From: Gluconobacter sp. Gdi
Lineage (GTDB): Bacteria; Pseudomonadota; Alphaproteobacteria; Acetobacterales; Acetobacteraceae
Assembly (NCBI RefSeq): GCF_014132155.1
Contig: NZ_BLJQ01000001.1
Coordinates: 744,001 to 808,000, forward strand
Reading direction: 5' to 3'
Length of the DNA: 64,000 nt
The translations under genes were made by a program, and so were the position numbers. This document shows positions 25,508 through 34,696 of this stretch, one piece after another. The notes below the pieces were generated by a model. The model was not told the DNA's origin, made no database searches, and was given only the letters and a program-made list of their open reading frames with translations. The first letter of the stretch is position 1; each line of letters opens with the position of its first letter.

Positions 25508-26548
25508 ATGCCTGAAAGCCAGCCGGACGGCGAAGAAAACAGAAAACCTCTTCTTCCCCCCAAGGCTGGCCGTAAGCTGGCAATCTTCATGGCGCCGCTG
25601 CTCTTTGTTGCAGCAGCGGTGGCCGGATACGGTCATTACACTGATCCAGGTCCGCTTCCTGAAACAAAAGCCTTTGTCATTCCGCGTGGTAACAACGCGA
25701 CGGTTACAAAAGCTCTTCAGGATGACGGAATTCTTTCCCCAACATGGTCATCCGGAGCCTTCTTCCGGCTATCAGCCTTCCTGACTCATCGGGATGGACA
25801 GATCCATGCGGCGGAACTTCAGTTCCCCGCACGAGTGTCTGTGGCTCACGTGCTGGAAATTTTGCGGCACGGCAAACCTGTCTCCCATCAGTTGACTGTT
25901 CCTGAAGGTCTGACTGCGCTGAAGATTGCGGATATTCTTCGCAAAGCACCTTTCCTGACGGGAGACGTCCCTCAAATCGTGGAGGGAAGCGTCCTTCCTC
26001 AGACGATTGCCTATGTCCGTGGCACCGCAAGGCAATCCATGGCTGATCGCCTGAAACGCATGATGGACGCTCAGGTGCAGTCCATCTGGGACAAGCGTGA
26101 TGTGGAAGCCTTGGATGGTCTGATTGAGAGCCCGCAGGATCTTGTAACTCTGGCATCACTCATTGAGCGGGAAACAGCAGTGCCGGCCGAGCGTCCGATG
26201 GTGGCGCGCGTCTTCCTGAACCGTCTTAAACTTGGCATGCGCCTTCAGACGGATCCAAGCGTTATTTATGGGCTAAGTGAAGGTCTGGGGACATTGGATC
26301 GTCCTTTGACACATGATGATCTTCAGGTCTCTGGCCCATACAATACCTACCTGGAAACCGGCCTACCACCGGGGCCAATCTGCTCACCGGGTAAGACGTC
26401 TCTTGAGGCTGCGGCCCATCCGGCCGAAGGGAAAGCGCTATATTTCGTCGCGACGGGCGAGGGTGGCCATAGTTTCGCTGAGACACTTCAGGGGCAGGAC
26501 CGGAATATCCGCGCTTACCGAGGAAAAGTCCCAGTGGTTCCACAATAA
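25508..26548 (+). CDS. mltG: Endolytic murein transglycosylase
   Basis: Cuts nascent peptidoglycan strands and sets glycan length. 346 residues: one membrane segment (about 22-44), a LysM-like region, and the YceG domain with catalytic glutamate E220 in SLIERE, the same place as E218 of E. coli MltG. The RVFLNRL and LQTDPSVIYG motifs follow, and YNTYLETGLPPGPICSPG near the end (conserved proline-rich part). Often linked to fabF or pabC in bacteria, as here. Confidence 0.95.
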   Translation: MPESQPDGEENRKPLLPPKAGRKLAIFMAPLLFVAAAVAGYGHYTDPGPLPETKAFVIPRGNNATVTKALQDDGILSPTWSSGAFFRLSAFLTHRDGQIHAAELQFPARVSVAHVLEILRHGKPVSHQLTVPEGLTALKIADILRKAPFLTGDVPQIVEGSVLPQTIAYVRGTARQSMADRLKRMMDAQVQSIWDKRDVEALDGLIESPQDLVTLASLIERETAVPAERPMVARVFLNRLKLGMRLQTDPSVIYGLSEGLGTLDRPLTHDDLQVSGPYNTYLETGLPPGPICSPGKTSLEAAAHPAEGKALYFVATGEGGHSFAETLQGQDRNIRAYRGKVPVVPQ

Positions 26549-26582
26549 AAAAGCCCCGAATTTTTACATGCGGGGCTTTTTT
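26547..26582. terminator. Terminator after mltG, likely bidirectional
   Basis: Twelve-base stem AAAAAAGCCCCG (26547-26558) / CGGGGCTTTTTT (26571-26582) with an A/T-rich 12-base loop. Lies between convergent mltG and the SYLF lipoprotein gene. Confidence 0.95.
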
Positions 26583-26586
26583 TGTC

Positions 26587-27465
26587 TTACTTCACAGGGT
26601 TCAGTGAGGAACTCTGCACACCCCGCGTTTGGGTGCTGTAAGGCTTTGAGGTGTCGTAGTTGCTGGGGTAGGGGCTGCTGCTTACGGGGTCGATATCCGT
26701 TGACGTGCTTCCCTGAGAGGCTGGAGCCGTTGCGCTTGTTGAGCGGGCCGTGGATGCCGTTGGTAGTTTCGCAATGTTCATCATCATGCGACGAAGCGGA
26801 TCGGCAGACGGATTGTTGACGCGCATCGTCACGATAATGTCTTCAGGACCAACAGCCTGATTGTAGTACGCGCGGTTCGCGCCGCTATCCACTGTCAGCT
26901 TGGAGCCACCAAGTGCTGCGCCCGCATACAGGCCCTGAGCCTTCTGTGCCGCATAGATGTCCGTATTCTTTGCACCGGCCGTGCTGCTTTCAACACCAGT
27001 TCCGATCGTGGCGAAAGAGGCGGATGCTGTCGCATCAAACTTGAACTGGCTATCCAGCAGGGCCTGAATGCCGCGCTGGGACATGATGAAGAAAATCATC
27101 TCGGAGTTCTGGACGCCAACCTGAACACCCAGAGACCCCGTGCTCAGACGGTAAAATGCCGGATCAGACCATGACCCACGCGCATCGCGGCTCATGAGAA
27201 CGCAGCGACCGCCAGAGCCTCCCAGACCGAAAGACATGTTCAGAACAGACGGGCACACCATGACGGCTTTGGCTTCCGCCAGAAGCTGCTGTGAGCGGGA
27301 TGTCGAGGTTGTTTTTGCAAACAGGTCCTGAACAGCCAGCGTCGCTTTATCCACAACGATCTGCTGTTCGCTTGCTGTCGTGGTGGTTGTGCCAGAACAC
27401 GCAGCGAGCGTTGCACACCCTGTGGCGGCAAGAACGGTCGAACGCAGGAGACCGGACAGGGTCAT
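26587..27465 (-). CDS. SYLF/YSC84-domain lipoprotein
   Basis: 292 residues. Signal sequence with lipobox LAAC near residue 23 after a hydrophobic stretch, so probably a lipoprotein. The SYLF (Ysc84) domain spans about 50-230, with KAVMVCPSVLNMSFGLGG-type opening and the GVQVGVQNSEMIFFIMSQRGIQALL core. The last 60 residues are Ser/Thr/Pro-rich and low complexity. The family binds lipids in eukaryotes; the bacterial role is unclear. Confidence 0.88.
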   Translation of the reverse strand: MTLSGLLRSTVLAATGCATLAACSGTTTTTASEQQIVVDKATLAVQDLFAKTTSTSRSQQLLAEAKAVMVCPSVLNMSFGLGGSGGRCVLMSRDARGSWSDPAFYRLSTGSLGVQVGVQNSEMIFFIMSQRGIQALLDSQFKFDATASASFATIGTGVESSTAGAKNTDIYAAQKAQGLYAGAALGGSKLTVDSGANRAYYNQAVGPEDIIVTMRVNNPSADPLRRMMMNIAKLPTASTARSTSATAPASQGSTSTDIDPVSSSPYPSNYDTSKPYSTQTRGVQSSSLNPVK

Positions 27466-27556
27466 AAAACTTACCTTCTGCTAACGGCAAAAATAGATCT
27501 CCCCGCACTATGCGTGAAATGAGGCCAAATCACGAGTGCGGGGGTGGCAGGTCGTG

Positions 27557-28351
27557 TCAGATTTCCACCTTCACGGCGTTTGACAGGGTTTGGGCGATAC
27601 CGGGAGCCGCCGCGAGAATAGTGGCGCCTCCTGTCAGGCCGCCTGTCTGAAGGAACGGAGAGACGGTAGCGCCAGCTTCTTCAAGAATGATCAGTGCTGC
27701 GGCGACATCCCAAAGCTGGATCACGATTTCAAGGTAACCATCGCTGCGGCCACATGCGACGTCCGCCAGTGCCAGAGCCCCGGAACCACCTGAACGCGGC
27801 ATGGCGCCCAGAGACATGATGGCACCGATTTTTTCACCAAACAGTTCGGTCGACACCCTGCAGGACCATCCCATTTCGATCATGGCTTCCTGCGGGTTGC
27901 TGATAGGGGAGGCTTTGATGGGTTTTCCGTTCAAAAAGGCGCCTTTGCCTTTCTGAGCAGTGAAAACTTCGTTGAGGGCCGGAGCCTCAATAACGCCAGC
28001 AACGGGTACATTGCCCTCAAGCAGACCCAGCGACACGCACCACCGGTCTCGCCCGCGTGCAAAATTGGAGGTTCCATCAATCGGGTCCACGACCCAACGG
28101 AACTGCCCCTCACGTGTCAGGCCGCCTTCTTCACCCTGAAAACCATCTTCCGGGAAGAGCTCCTGAATCCGGCGGCTAACGAGCGCTTCAACCGCTCCGT
28201 CTGCTTCCGTCAGATAGTCCTGACGGCCCTTTAGGGTGCCGGTCGGGCCACCAGGCTGAGGGCGCATGGAAAGGGCGAGGGCCGCTGCGTCCCGGACGAC
28301 ACTGCGGGCGGCTTCAAGACGGACGGCAATAGGGTCAAAACTCATGGACAT
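27557..28351 (-). CDS. Inositol monophosphatase family protein
   Basis: 264 residues, Mg-dependent phosphatase fold. GEEGG (73-77), DPIDGTSNF (89-97) and the C-terminal WDVAAALIILEEAGA element contain the metal ligands. Substrates in this family include inositol phosphate, histidinol phosphate and sulfated nucleotides (SuhB/HisN/CysQ); sequence alone does not decide. It lies three bases downstream of mmcB. The adjacent lipid cluster makes an inositol- or sugar-phosphate role conceivable, but it may simply be housekeeping. Confidence 0.85.
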   Translation of the reverse strand: MSMSFDPIAVRLEAARSVVRDAAALALSMRPQPGGPTGTLKGRQDYLTEADGAVEALVSRRIQELFPEDGFQGEEGGLTREGQFRWVVDPIDGTSNFARGRDRWCVSLGLLEGNVPVAGVIEAPALNEVFTAQKGKGAFLNGKPIKASPISNPQEAMIEMGWSCRVSTELFGEKIGAIMSLGAMPRSGGSGALALADVACGRSDGYLEIVIQLWDVAAALIILEEAGATVSPFLQTGGLTGGATILAAAPGIAQTLSNAVKVEI

Positions 28352-28354
28352 ATC

Positions 28355-28882
28355 CTATTCTGTGCGGCGTGCTGCGCGCAGGGAGGCAGTGATGGCCGGA
28401 TCCTCAAGAGACATGAGGCGACTGGCGGCCGTGGTGGCAAACAGGTGCAGAATTGTCCGCCTACGTGCCGGTGCGATCCGGTGTTCTGCGGGGTCACGGA
28501 TGATGGCGCATTCTGCTACCACACTGTGGAAGAGGCTATTGGGCACCATGCTGAGGCTGACAGTGATAATGCCAACGTCCGGAGGCAGAACTTCCAGCGG
28601 AAAGCCATCATCTACGGCAAAATACAGCCTGTCAGACCAGTTCCTGTAATCCGGCCATTTCTGATCTGTCTGGAAATCGCGGAGTCCGGATTTGATCTCA
28701 ATGCAGCAGAGGCTGTGATCGGGCAGGAGGGCCATCACGTCTGCGCGACGCCCGGCCGAGGGAAGAGCAAATTCGTTGATTGCTGCCCAGCCCATGGCGC
28801 GACATAGCCCCAAAACAGCACGCCGGATGGCAAACTGTCGTTCAGGGAAACCAGGCGGGATCTCGGAAAGGACCGAACTCAT
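28355..28882 (-). CDS. mmcB: MmcB-family DNA repair protein
   Basis: 175 residues with a PD-(D/E)xK-like nuclease core: RADVMALL followed by CIEIKSGLRDFQTDQKW, which carry the D and ExK catalytic residues, then YFAVDDGFP and PPDVGIITV. Matches alphaproteobacterial MmcB (known in Caulobacter for repairing mitomycin-type damage). Ends three bases before the monophosphatase gene start. Divergent from the beta-propeller gene at 28949. Confidence 0.85.
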   Translation of the reverse strand: MSSVLSEIPPGFPERQFAIRRAVLGLCRAMGWAAINEFALPSAGRRADVMALLPDHSLCCIEIKSGLRDFQTDQKWPDYRNWSDRLYFAVDDGFPLEVLPPDVGIITVSLSMVPNSLFHSVVAECAIIRDPAEHRIAPARRRTILHLFATTAASRLMSLEDPAITASLRAARRTE

Positions 28883-28948
28883 GGTTCCATATTGCCCGGA
28901 TCTGCGCTTTACGTCTGCCCCTGTTCGCGTTTTTCAAGGAGAGTCGGC

Positions 28949-29839
28949 ATGCCGTTTCTACGCACGGACCACTGGCGTTGCGCCATTATCCACGCTCCTC
29001 TGGCGGACCTGATCCGAGCGGGTAGTCTCAACGGGTTTGAGGTGACGACCCTGCCGGATATCGGAGACCACCGTTTTTTGGCCGATCCTTTTGGTCTCTG
29101 GCGGGACGGAAAGCTGCATGTTTTTGCGGAAGCCTTCGACTATCGAAGCCCCAAAGGCACCATTGATGTTCTGGTCTATGACAGGACGGGAAAGCTGATT
29201 CAGCAACAGCCTGTCCTGCGTGAAGACTGGCATCTGTCCTACCCGTATGTCTTTGAGCATGGGGGGGAGACGTACATGTTGCCCGAGGCCAGTGCTTCCG
29301 GTCGCCTGACCCTGTATCGGGCCAAAGCTTTTCCGTTGGAATGGGAAACGGTCGAAGCATTTGATTTCCGAGAGGCCGCAATTGACGCCACGCCGTTCCA
29401 TTATGCCGAGCGCTGGTGGATGTTCTGGACGCCCGCAGGCACGCGAGATGAACGGCAAAGCGCTCTGCACATCTCCGTAGCAGACAGTCTTACGGGGCCG
29501 TGGACACATCTTGGACTGTTTTTGAGTGACCGTGCGGGAGCGCGTCCGGGTGGTACTCCGGTTGTTGTTGATGGAGAGCTCTTCCTTCCCACGCAAGACT
29601 GCCGTGACACTTATGGCCAAGGCATTCGTCTGCTGAAGATTGAAGGGCTTGAGCGCGGGTTGCCGAAAGTGACACCAAGTGATGTGCTGGATGCGCCTGC
29701 CGTGCTGCGCCGTCGTTTTCCGGACGGTTTCCACACGCTCTCAGCCGCTGGGCAGGTGACGCTTGTTGACGTCAAGCGTGTTGGAATTGGCCCACGTCGG
29801 GATCTTATGAATGTGAAGCGTCGTCTGGGGCTGGGTTAA
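28949..29839 (+). CDS. Beta-propeller protein like the N-domain of plant GINT1
   Basis: 296 residues from the ATG at 28949, which has AAGGAG upstream (an in-frame extension to 28892 is not used). The repeated patterns FLADPFGLWRDGKLHVFAEA, LSYPYVFEHGGETYMLPE and GGTPVVVDGELFLPTQD (each conserved in this family) suggest a five-bladed propeller of the GH43-like type, resembling the N-terminal domain of glucosamine inositolphosphorylceramide transferase. The plant transferase domain itself is absent. Last 35 bases overlap convergently with the glycosyltransferase gene. Location beside sphingolipid genes is suggestive; activity is unknown. Confidence 0.65.
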   Translation: MPFLRTDHWRCAIIHAPLADLIRAGSLNGFEVTTLPDIGDHRFLADPFGLWRDGKLHVFAEAFDYRSPKGTIDVLVYDRTGKLIQQQPVLREDWHLSYPYVFEHGGETYMLPEASASGRLTLYRAKAFPLEWETVEAFDFREAAIDATPFHYAERWWMFWTPAGTRDERQSALHISVADSLTGPWTHLGLFLSDRAGARPGGTPVVVDGELFLPTQDCRDTYGQGIRLLKIEGLERGLPKVTPSDVLDAPAVLRRRFPDGFHTLSAAGQVTLVDVKRVGIGPRRDLMNVKRRLGLG

Positions 29840-30905
29840 AGCCAGGAATTCGGTCCAGAACGGCATTTCCCTGACGCAGAAACGCCGTCGGGCCGAACCG
29901 CTCCAGAACACGCTCCCGGGAGAGGCGCCCCATGGGTTTGAGCTTTCCCGGTGTCATGATGAGTTCAGCAATCGCACTGGCCAGAACCGGGGCGTTGTTG
30001 AACGGGACCACAAGACCGGAATGCCCGTCTTCCATGGTGTGAGGGATTTCGCCGGCTGGCGTGGCAATCACGGGCAGCGCGCAGGCCATGGCCTCATGGG
30101 CGGCAACGCACATGCCCTCCCACTGGGACGGCTGAACATACAGATGCAGCGTCGACAGAAAATCGAACGGCTTGTCGCAATGCCCCAGAAAATCGACTGG
30201 GAGTTTTTTTTCCTTGGCAATCCGCTCAAGTGTTTCTTTTTCGGGACCGTCTCCTGCAAGGAAAAGTCGGTAGGGCGGCAGGTCCGGGTGGTCGCGGAGT
30301 AGATCCAGGGCTTCAAAAAGCAGATCATACCCTTTGACGGCATGCAGTCGGCCAAGACTGCCGATACGGACGGTCTGTCCCTTACGCCAGGCTTTTGCCT
30401 TCGGGCTGTGAGGATTGGCACGGAAAATCGGCCAGGAAAGAACGCGGTTCCGTAGTCCCAGACTTTTGCGGGCAAAATCCTCAACCGTAGGGGAGTCTGC
30501 AATCCATAGTTCCGCTTTCCGGCACAAAAGCCGGAGCAGGAGGCTGTTGGCGGACTTCAACCGGGCAGAATGCTGCCAGTGGACTGCCGGGACACCAAGC
30601 CTGTTGGCTGCGCGCTGGCCGAGGAGTGTAGCTCTGGTCAGGGACGTCCAGATCAGATCTGGCTGGAATGCGTCCATTTCATCGCGCAGCCAGCGCCAGG
30701 CCGCTAAATGGTCTTTGTTGCCACCGGACCGCACACGAACCTCAATGCCGTGGCTTTCCAGAACGGGAATGGCCAGGCCATCACGCTTTTCAAGGCTGAA
30801 AACTGTGACTTCGCCACCTCGCTGCTGGAGAACGGAGACAATGTCCGGAATGGGAAGCTGCGCGCCACCGCATTCGAGCGAGTTGATGACGTAAGCAATT
30901 TTCAT
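29805..30905 (-). CDS. Glycosyltransferase family 4
   Basis: 366 residues, GT-B fold. N-terminal acceptor-side motif NSLECGGAQL (about 8-17), IGSLGRLHAVKGYDLL (about 182-197) at the donor-domain start, and the retaining GT4 donor-binding motif EGMCVAAHEAMACALPVIAT (about 263 onward). Last gene of a six-gene operon in which each stop overlaps the next start by four bases. Acceptor could be a lipid, given the neighbours; donor sugar unknown. Confidence 0.85.
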   Translation of the reverse strand: MKIAYVINSLECGGAQLPIPDIVSVLQQRGGEVTVFSLEKRDGLAIPVLESHGIEVRVRSGGNKDHLAAWRWLRDEMDAFQPDLIWTSLTRATLLGQRAANRLGVPAVHWQHSARLKSANSLLLRLLCRKAELWIADSPTVEDFARKSLGLRNRVLSWPIFRANPHSPKAKAWRKGQTVRIGSLGRLHAVKGYDLLFEALDLLRDHPDLPPYRLFLAGDGPEKETLERIAKEKKLPVDFLGHCDKPFDFLSTLHLYVQPSQWEGMCVAAHEAMACALPVIATPAGEIPHTMEDGHSGLVVPFNNAPVLASAIAELIMTPGKLKPMGRLSRERVLERFGPTAFLRQGNAVLDRIPGFNPAPDDASHS

Positions 30906-31657
30906 GAAGACCGTTGTGCCAGAAGCTGTTCAGCGAGTGTCAGGTCAGAAGGCTTATCGACATCTACGGCGGCCTGACCGTCAGAAAGCGGCACGAGACG
31001 TATTTTCGCCCCCGTCAGAACTTCGATCCGACGACACAGAGCCGTGGAATCCAGGCGGCCTGTCAGTGCCCGAAGAAGTGTTCCAAACCCAAGTGTTCGA
31101 GCCATTCTCAGGGGGCGTTTGCGGTCTTTCTGAAGCCGCTTCCACAGTTCGACCACTTCTGCAGCTTGTGGTGTGCCCATCCAGAAGAGATTACATCCGG
31201 AAAAGCTCATATCCGCGAGGCGAATATAAGTGCGCATCGTGGTTGGGACGTCGCGCTCTACAGTTTCCCGCAGAGCGACGCCCACAGCCAGATCACATCC
31301 AGCCGTTTTACCAAGAAATTCTAAAATCCATTCTGGACGCAGCAACGCGTGATCAGCCGTTGTCACCAGGCAGGGCGTTCCGACCTTGGTGAGAGCTTCC
31401 GCAACGCTTTCGCTGGGAGACGGTGCCGATTGGAGAACATGGGCTTGGCCGGAAATGTCCCGAATACGGTCTGGTGTTTCAATGCTGACCGTAATCGGCC
31501 CGAGAGCAGGCATGCTCTCCAGCACGCGCAGGACGCGCCCCAGCATGGGTTGGCCGCCGACCGGAAGGAGCGCTTTGTGCGAGACTTTCCCGAGTTGTGC
31601 CAGAACATCACGCTCACCATCACGAGAACCAGCGAGTACGAGAACGGGAAGGCTCAC
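30902..31657 (-). CDS. Nucleotidyltransferase (MobA/GlmU-like GT-A fold)
   Basis: 251 residues. The N-terminus has the NTP-transferase fold start LAGSRDGE...SHKALLPVGGQPMLGRVL (about 8-42; the first loop is shortened and divergent from LAAGxGTR), and a TTADHALL metal-site-like element near 120. The family makes NDP-sugars, NDP-alcohols or molybdopterin guanine dinucleotide. Operon context (glycosyltransferase, lipid hydroxylase) favours making an activated head-group precursor. Overlaps both neighbours by ATGA. Confidence 0.65.
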   Translation of the reverse strand: MSLPVLVLAGSRDGERDVLAQLGKVSHKALLPVGGQPMLGRVLRVLESMPALGPITVSIETPDRIRDISGQAHVLQSAPSPSESVAEALTKVGTPCLVTTADHALLRPEWILEFLGKTAGCDLAVGVALRETVERDVPTTMRTYIRLADMSFSGCNLFWMGTPQAAEVVELWKRLQKDRKRPLRMARTLGFGTLLRALTGRLDSTALCRRIEVLTGAKIRLVPLSDGQAAVDVDKPSDLTLAEQLLAQRSS

Positions 31658-32451
31658 GCTGTGCGGCTGTTGTCTGAGGTCGGGCGCGCACCATCAGGAC
31701 GATCCTTTGGCGGAGAGCCCGTTAGGTCCATAACCCAGGGATAGCGCTTGGCTTCATCCAGATCGTAACCGAGATTGAAGACGTGCTGGCTACGCGCACG
31801 CTCACGGGCTTCACCGTAAAAACTGCCAAAAAAGCGGTCTGGTACGTAGTTCGTGATTCCGTAATTGCCGTTCTCATCGTGGAAGTGATGAAGCACGTGG
31901 AGTTGCTTGATCCGCGCAACCCATTTCCACTGCGGCTTGTAGGCCAGATGCTGGATGCAGTGAAAGAACTCGTAGATGCACGTCATGACGAGGGCTGTGG
32001 ACAGGGCGCAGAATGCTCCGCTCCAGCCACAGATCAGGTATCCGATCGGCATGGTGATGAGGCCCATGGTCGGGATGGTGTTCAGAGGTGAGCCGAACAG
32101 CACGTCGAGCAGATGGGGGTCCTGATGATGATCGAAGTGGATGCGCTTCCAGAGCGAAGCGGTCCAGTGGTTCCGATACAGCCAGCGTCCATGCAGGATG
32201 AAGCGATGGATCATGTACCAGGCCAGCGGATACACCACGATCACAACCGGAACGGGGATCAGCGTTGTCAGCAGGCTATGGGAGAAGTGAAGTGCTGCGA
32301 AAGCTGCTGCAACGATCAGTACGAAATACAGAAGAATGGTCGGGTAGGTGAGGTAGGCAATCCACAACTGGGGCAGCGACATCTTTCCGAGGTCGAAGCT
32401 GCGCCCCGTGCGGAGGGACGACATGTTCTGCCATGGTTTGGACTTGCTCAT
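31654..32451 (-). CDS. Fatty acid hydroxylase/sterol desaturase-superfamily membrane enzyme
   Basis: 265 residues, four hydrophobic segments and the histidine boxes of diiron hydroxylases: HRFILH, HFDHH, HCIQH and HVLHHFHDE, in the order and spacing of FA2H/Scs7-type lipid 2-hydroxylases and Sur2. In this position the likely substrate is a ceramide acyl chain or sphingoid base. Published lipids of acetic acid bacteria (from memory) include 2-hydroxyacyl dihydroceramide, which would fit. Overlaps LptG-like and nucleotidyltransferase genes by four bases each. Confidence 0.85.
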   Translation of the reverse strand: MSKSKPWQNMSSLRTGRSFDLGKMSLPQLWIAYLTYPTILLYFVLIVAAAFAALHFSHSLLTTLIPVPVVIVVYPLAWYMIHRFILHGRWLYRNHWTASLWKRIHFDHHQDPHLLDVLFGSPLNTIPTMGLITMPIGYLICGWSGAFCALSTALVMTCIYEFFHCIQHLAYKPQWKWVARIKQLHVLHHFHDENGNYGITNYVPDRFFGSFYGEARERARSQHVFNLGYDLDEAKRYPWVMDLTGSPPKDRPDGARPTSDNSRTA

Positions 32452-33548
32452 TTTTCCTCCATCCTCAGGACCCAGGTCAGCCCGAGAAGGGCACCCAGAA
32501 GCGGGCCCGCGCAGGCGGCCAGCGGCGCACCAAGCGTTCCGGCATTGCCCAGTGCGGAAATCATTCCCTGCAGGATCACGAAGCCCATTCCCGCGGCCAG
32601 CACATAGACCGGAAGCGGGTTTCGAAGTCCTGCCCGAGGGGGGATATAGATCACTGGTAGCGCTAATAAAAGCATTACTGCGACCTGCAGCGGAAGAATA
32701 ATGCCACTGAAGAGCGCCATGCGGTACGTGGCGCGTGGAAGACTGGCCGGTGCCCCCTTGTGGAGGATCGCCCTGATCTGACTTGGGGTCACGGCGGCGT
32801 TATCTTCCGACAACGTCATGATCATTGATGGCGTCGCCGGAATGGCAAAATTATTGTCACCACCCGTGATTTTTACAAAAGCGCCATTGTCCGTCAGCGT
32901 GAGGTCCTGCGCTCCGGTGGGGTGCCAGTCCTTACCATCATAAGTCAGGGTTGCGGCGTGCTCGGTTCCTGTCAGAAGACCGCCAGGATCACGGTTATAA
33001 ATGGTGACATCCCGAAGGAAAGCACCACCGTTGGCATACTGGCCGATGCGCACCAGAGTCGGCCCGGCGCGAAACCAGAGAATGCGTTTTACGGGCGTGT
33101 CGGGTTTTGCTGCGTCAGGGTCGGTCTTGTTCCACCATGTGGCAAGCGCATTTTCGCAAGGGGGAATAAGCCAGTATTGCATGGCTGCCCCAGTGAAACC
33201 CACAATCAGGACGGCAGGCAGAAAGCGCTTGTAGAGATTGATCGTAGAAAGTCCGGCGGCGCGCAGGGCTGACATTTCTGACGACAGCGTCATCTGCATC
33301 AGGAGGAACAAGGCCCCGACCATGAATGCCAGTGGCATGATCTCAACGCTGAGTGCAGGAAGATGCAGCAGCGCAAACGTCAGGATGCCTTTGAAGCCCA
33401 GATTCCGGTTGAGAATAGGCGTAGTTTTTTCAAGAAGAGCGAGGATCTCAAGCAAAGATACCAGCACGCCGCCACAGAGCATGAAGCGCCCCAAAAGCGC
33501 GCGGTTCAGATAGCGGTACAGAACATATCGAGGTGCGTGGGCGGTCAT
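32448..33548 (-). CDS. lptG: LptG-like (YjgP/YjgQ) ABC permease
   Basis: 366 residues from the ATG at 33548, which overlaps the LptF stop (ATGA); an in-frame start ten codons earlier is less likely. Three N-terminal membrane segments, a periplasmic beta-jellyroll region (about 135-265), and three C-terminal segments as in LptF/LptG. In E. coli this pair moves LPS from the inner membrane to LptC. Here it is cotranscribed with lipid hydroxylase, glycosyltransferase and phosphoesterase genes next to sphingolipid genes, so sphingolipid transport is a candidate substrate. Housekeeping LPS export is the alternative. Confidence 0.8.
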   Translation of the reverse strand: MTAHAPRYVLYRYLNRALLGRFMLCGGVLVSLLEILALLEKTTPILNRNLGFKGILTFALLHLPALSVEIMPLAFMVGALFLLMQMTLSSEMSALRAAGLSTINLYKRFLPAVLIVGFTGAAMQYWLIPPCENALATWWNKTDPDAAKPDTPVKRILWFRAGPTLVRIGQYANGGAFLRDVTIYNRDPGGLLTGTEHAATLTYDGKDWHPTGAQDLTLTDNGAFVKITGGDNNFAIPATPSMIMTLSEDNAAVTPSQIRAILHKGAPASLPRATYRMALFSGIILPLQVAVMLLLALPVIYIPPRAGLRNPLPVYVLAAGMGFVILQGMISALGNAGTLGAPLAACAGPLLGALLGLTWVLRMEEK

Positions 33549-34696
33549 GAGGGGCGAACCAGTTTGCGGCGTTTCCAAGAGCCGCGTGACCGACGCAGCA
33601 GAGTGGCGGGACAGCCAATGCAGAAGATCGCTTCAGGCACCCAGATGGCAAGCCAGATAGGGAGGCGGCCAGTTGCGGCCAGGCTATGTCCAAACATGAG
33701 CATCTGATCAAAGCCGACAAGGATACCGGAAACGGCAATCAGTCCCCATACGGACTTTCTGCGTCGTGAGCCAATGGCCAGCGCCACAGCCAGAGGTGGG
33801 ATGAACGGGATGGCAAGGGCGTGGGCGATGCGGAAATCTATTTCTGCCCGTAGCGTCCGGTATTCGATGCCGGGGACGCCATAACGCAGGTCATGCGCGA
33901 GTTCAAAGAGCGTCAGTTCCCGCTCGTCAATTCCTCGGGAGCGGAAAGATGTCTCTTTCGCCGGGTGATCAATAACCCGAACGACGTGGGAAAAATGCGT
34001 CACCGTTGGTTTGTGGTTCGTCGCCCCGGGAAAGGGATCATCGACGATTTCGCCGTCCCAGAGATCCATCTGCGTGCTGCGTGTCTTGTCCGAAATTGTG
34101 AGCATGCCCCTGCGGGCCGTAATGATGTGGGCAACGCCTTTCTTGTTCACTTCCCGGATGAAGACACGCTTCATGTGTGTGCCGCCATGACTAACACTGT
34201 CTGCGGTCATGACTGCCGTGTCAGACGTGGATGCGAACATTCCTGCCTGAAGATGGGGAGCCCAGCCGGTATGGGCTGCAAAGTAGAAGCCTGCCCGGTA
34301 ATCATATCGCGCAACCGGCTGAATATAGCCGTAGAGCAACACGCTGACAGCACCCAAAAGCAGGCCTACAATCATGAAAGGGCGGCTAATCCGCAGGAGC
34401 GATACGCGACCAGCCTGAAGGGCATCGATCTCGTTGTTATCACTCATCCCGTGAATGGTGAGAAAGACCGAGATGCAGAGTGCCGCAGGGAGAGCAATCC
34501 CGAAATAATGAGGCAGGAGGTCAGTGAGCAGCGCGATACAGGTCGCCAGCGAGCTTCCTGCTGATGCCAGATAGTCGAACAGGACGAGCAGGCGCTCCAG
34601 AAGAAGCGCCACGAGCATGGCGAACAGCGCAATGACGAACGGTGGCATCATCTGCCACAACAGATACCTGTCCAGAATGGAAGCGCGCTGCTTCAT
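33545..34696 (-). CDS. lptF: LptF-like (YjgP/YjgQ) ABC permease
   Basis: 383 residues with the LptF/G layout: membrane segments near 12-35, 52-75 and 95-120, a periplasmic domain (about 135-280), and three C-terminal segments (about 290-370). The NEIDALQAGRVSLLRISRPF element resembles the cytoplasmic coupling region of the family. Overlaps both neighbours by four bases (33545-33548, 34693-34696). See the LptG-like entry for the question of substrate. Confidence 0.82.
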   Translation of the reverse strand: MKQRASILDRYLLWQMMPPFVIALFAMLVALLLERLLVLFDYLASAGSSLATCIALLTDLLPHYFGIALPAALCISVFLTIHGMSDNNEIDALQAGRVSLLRISRPFMIVGLLLGAVSVLLYGYIQPVARYDYRAGFYFAAHTGWAPHLQAGMFASTSDTAVMTADSVSHGGTHMKRVFIREVNKKGVAHIITARRGMLTISDKTRSTQMDLWDGEIVDDPFPGATNHKPTVTHFSHVVRVIDHPAKETSFRSRGIDERELTLFELAHDLRYGVPGIEYRTLRAEIDFRIAHALAIPFIPPLAVALAIGSRRRKSVWGLIAVSGILVGFDQMLMFGHSLAATGRLPIWLAIWVPEAIFCIGCPATLLRRSRGSWKRRKLVRPS

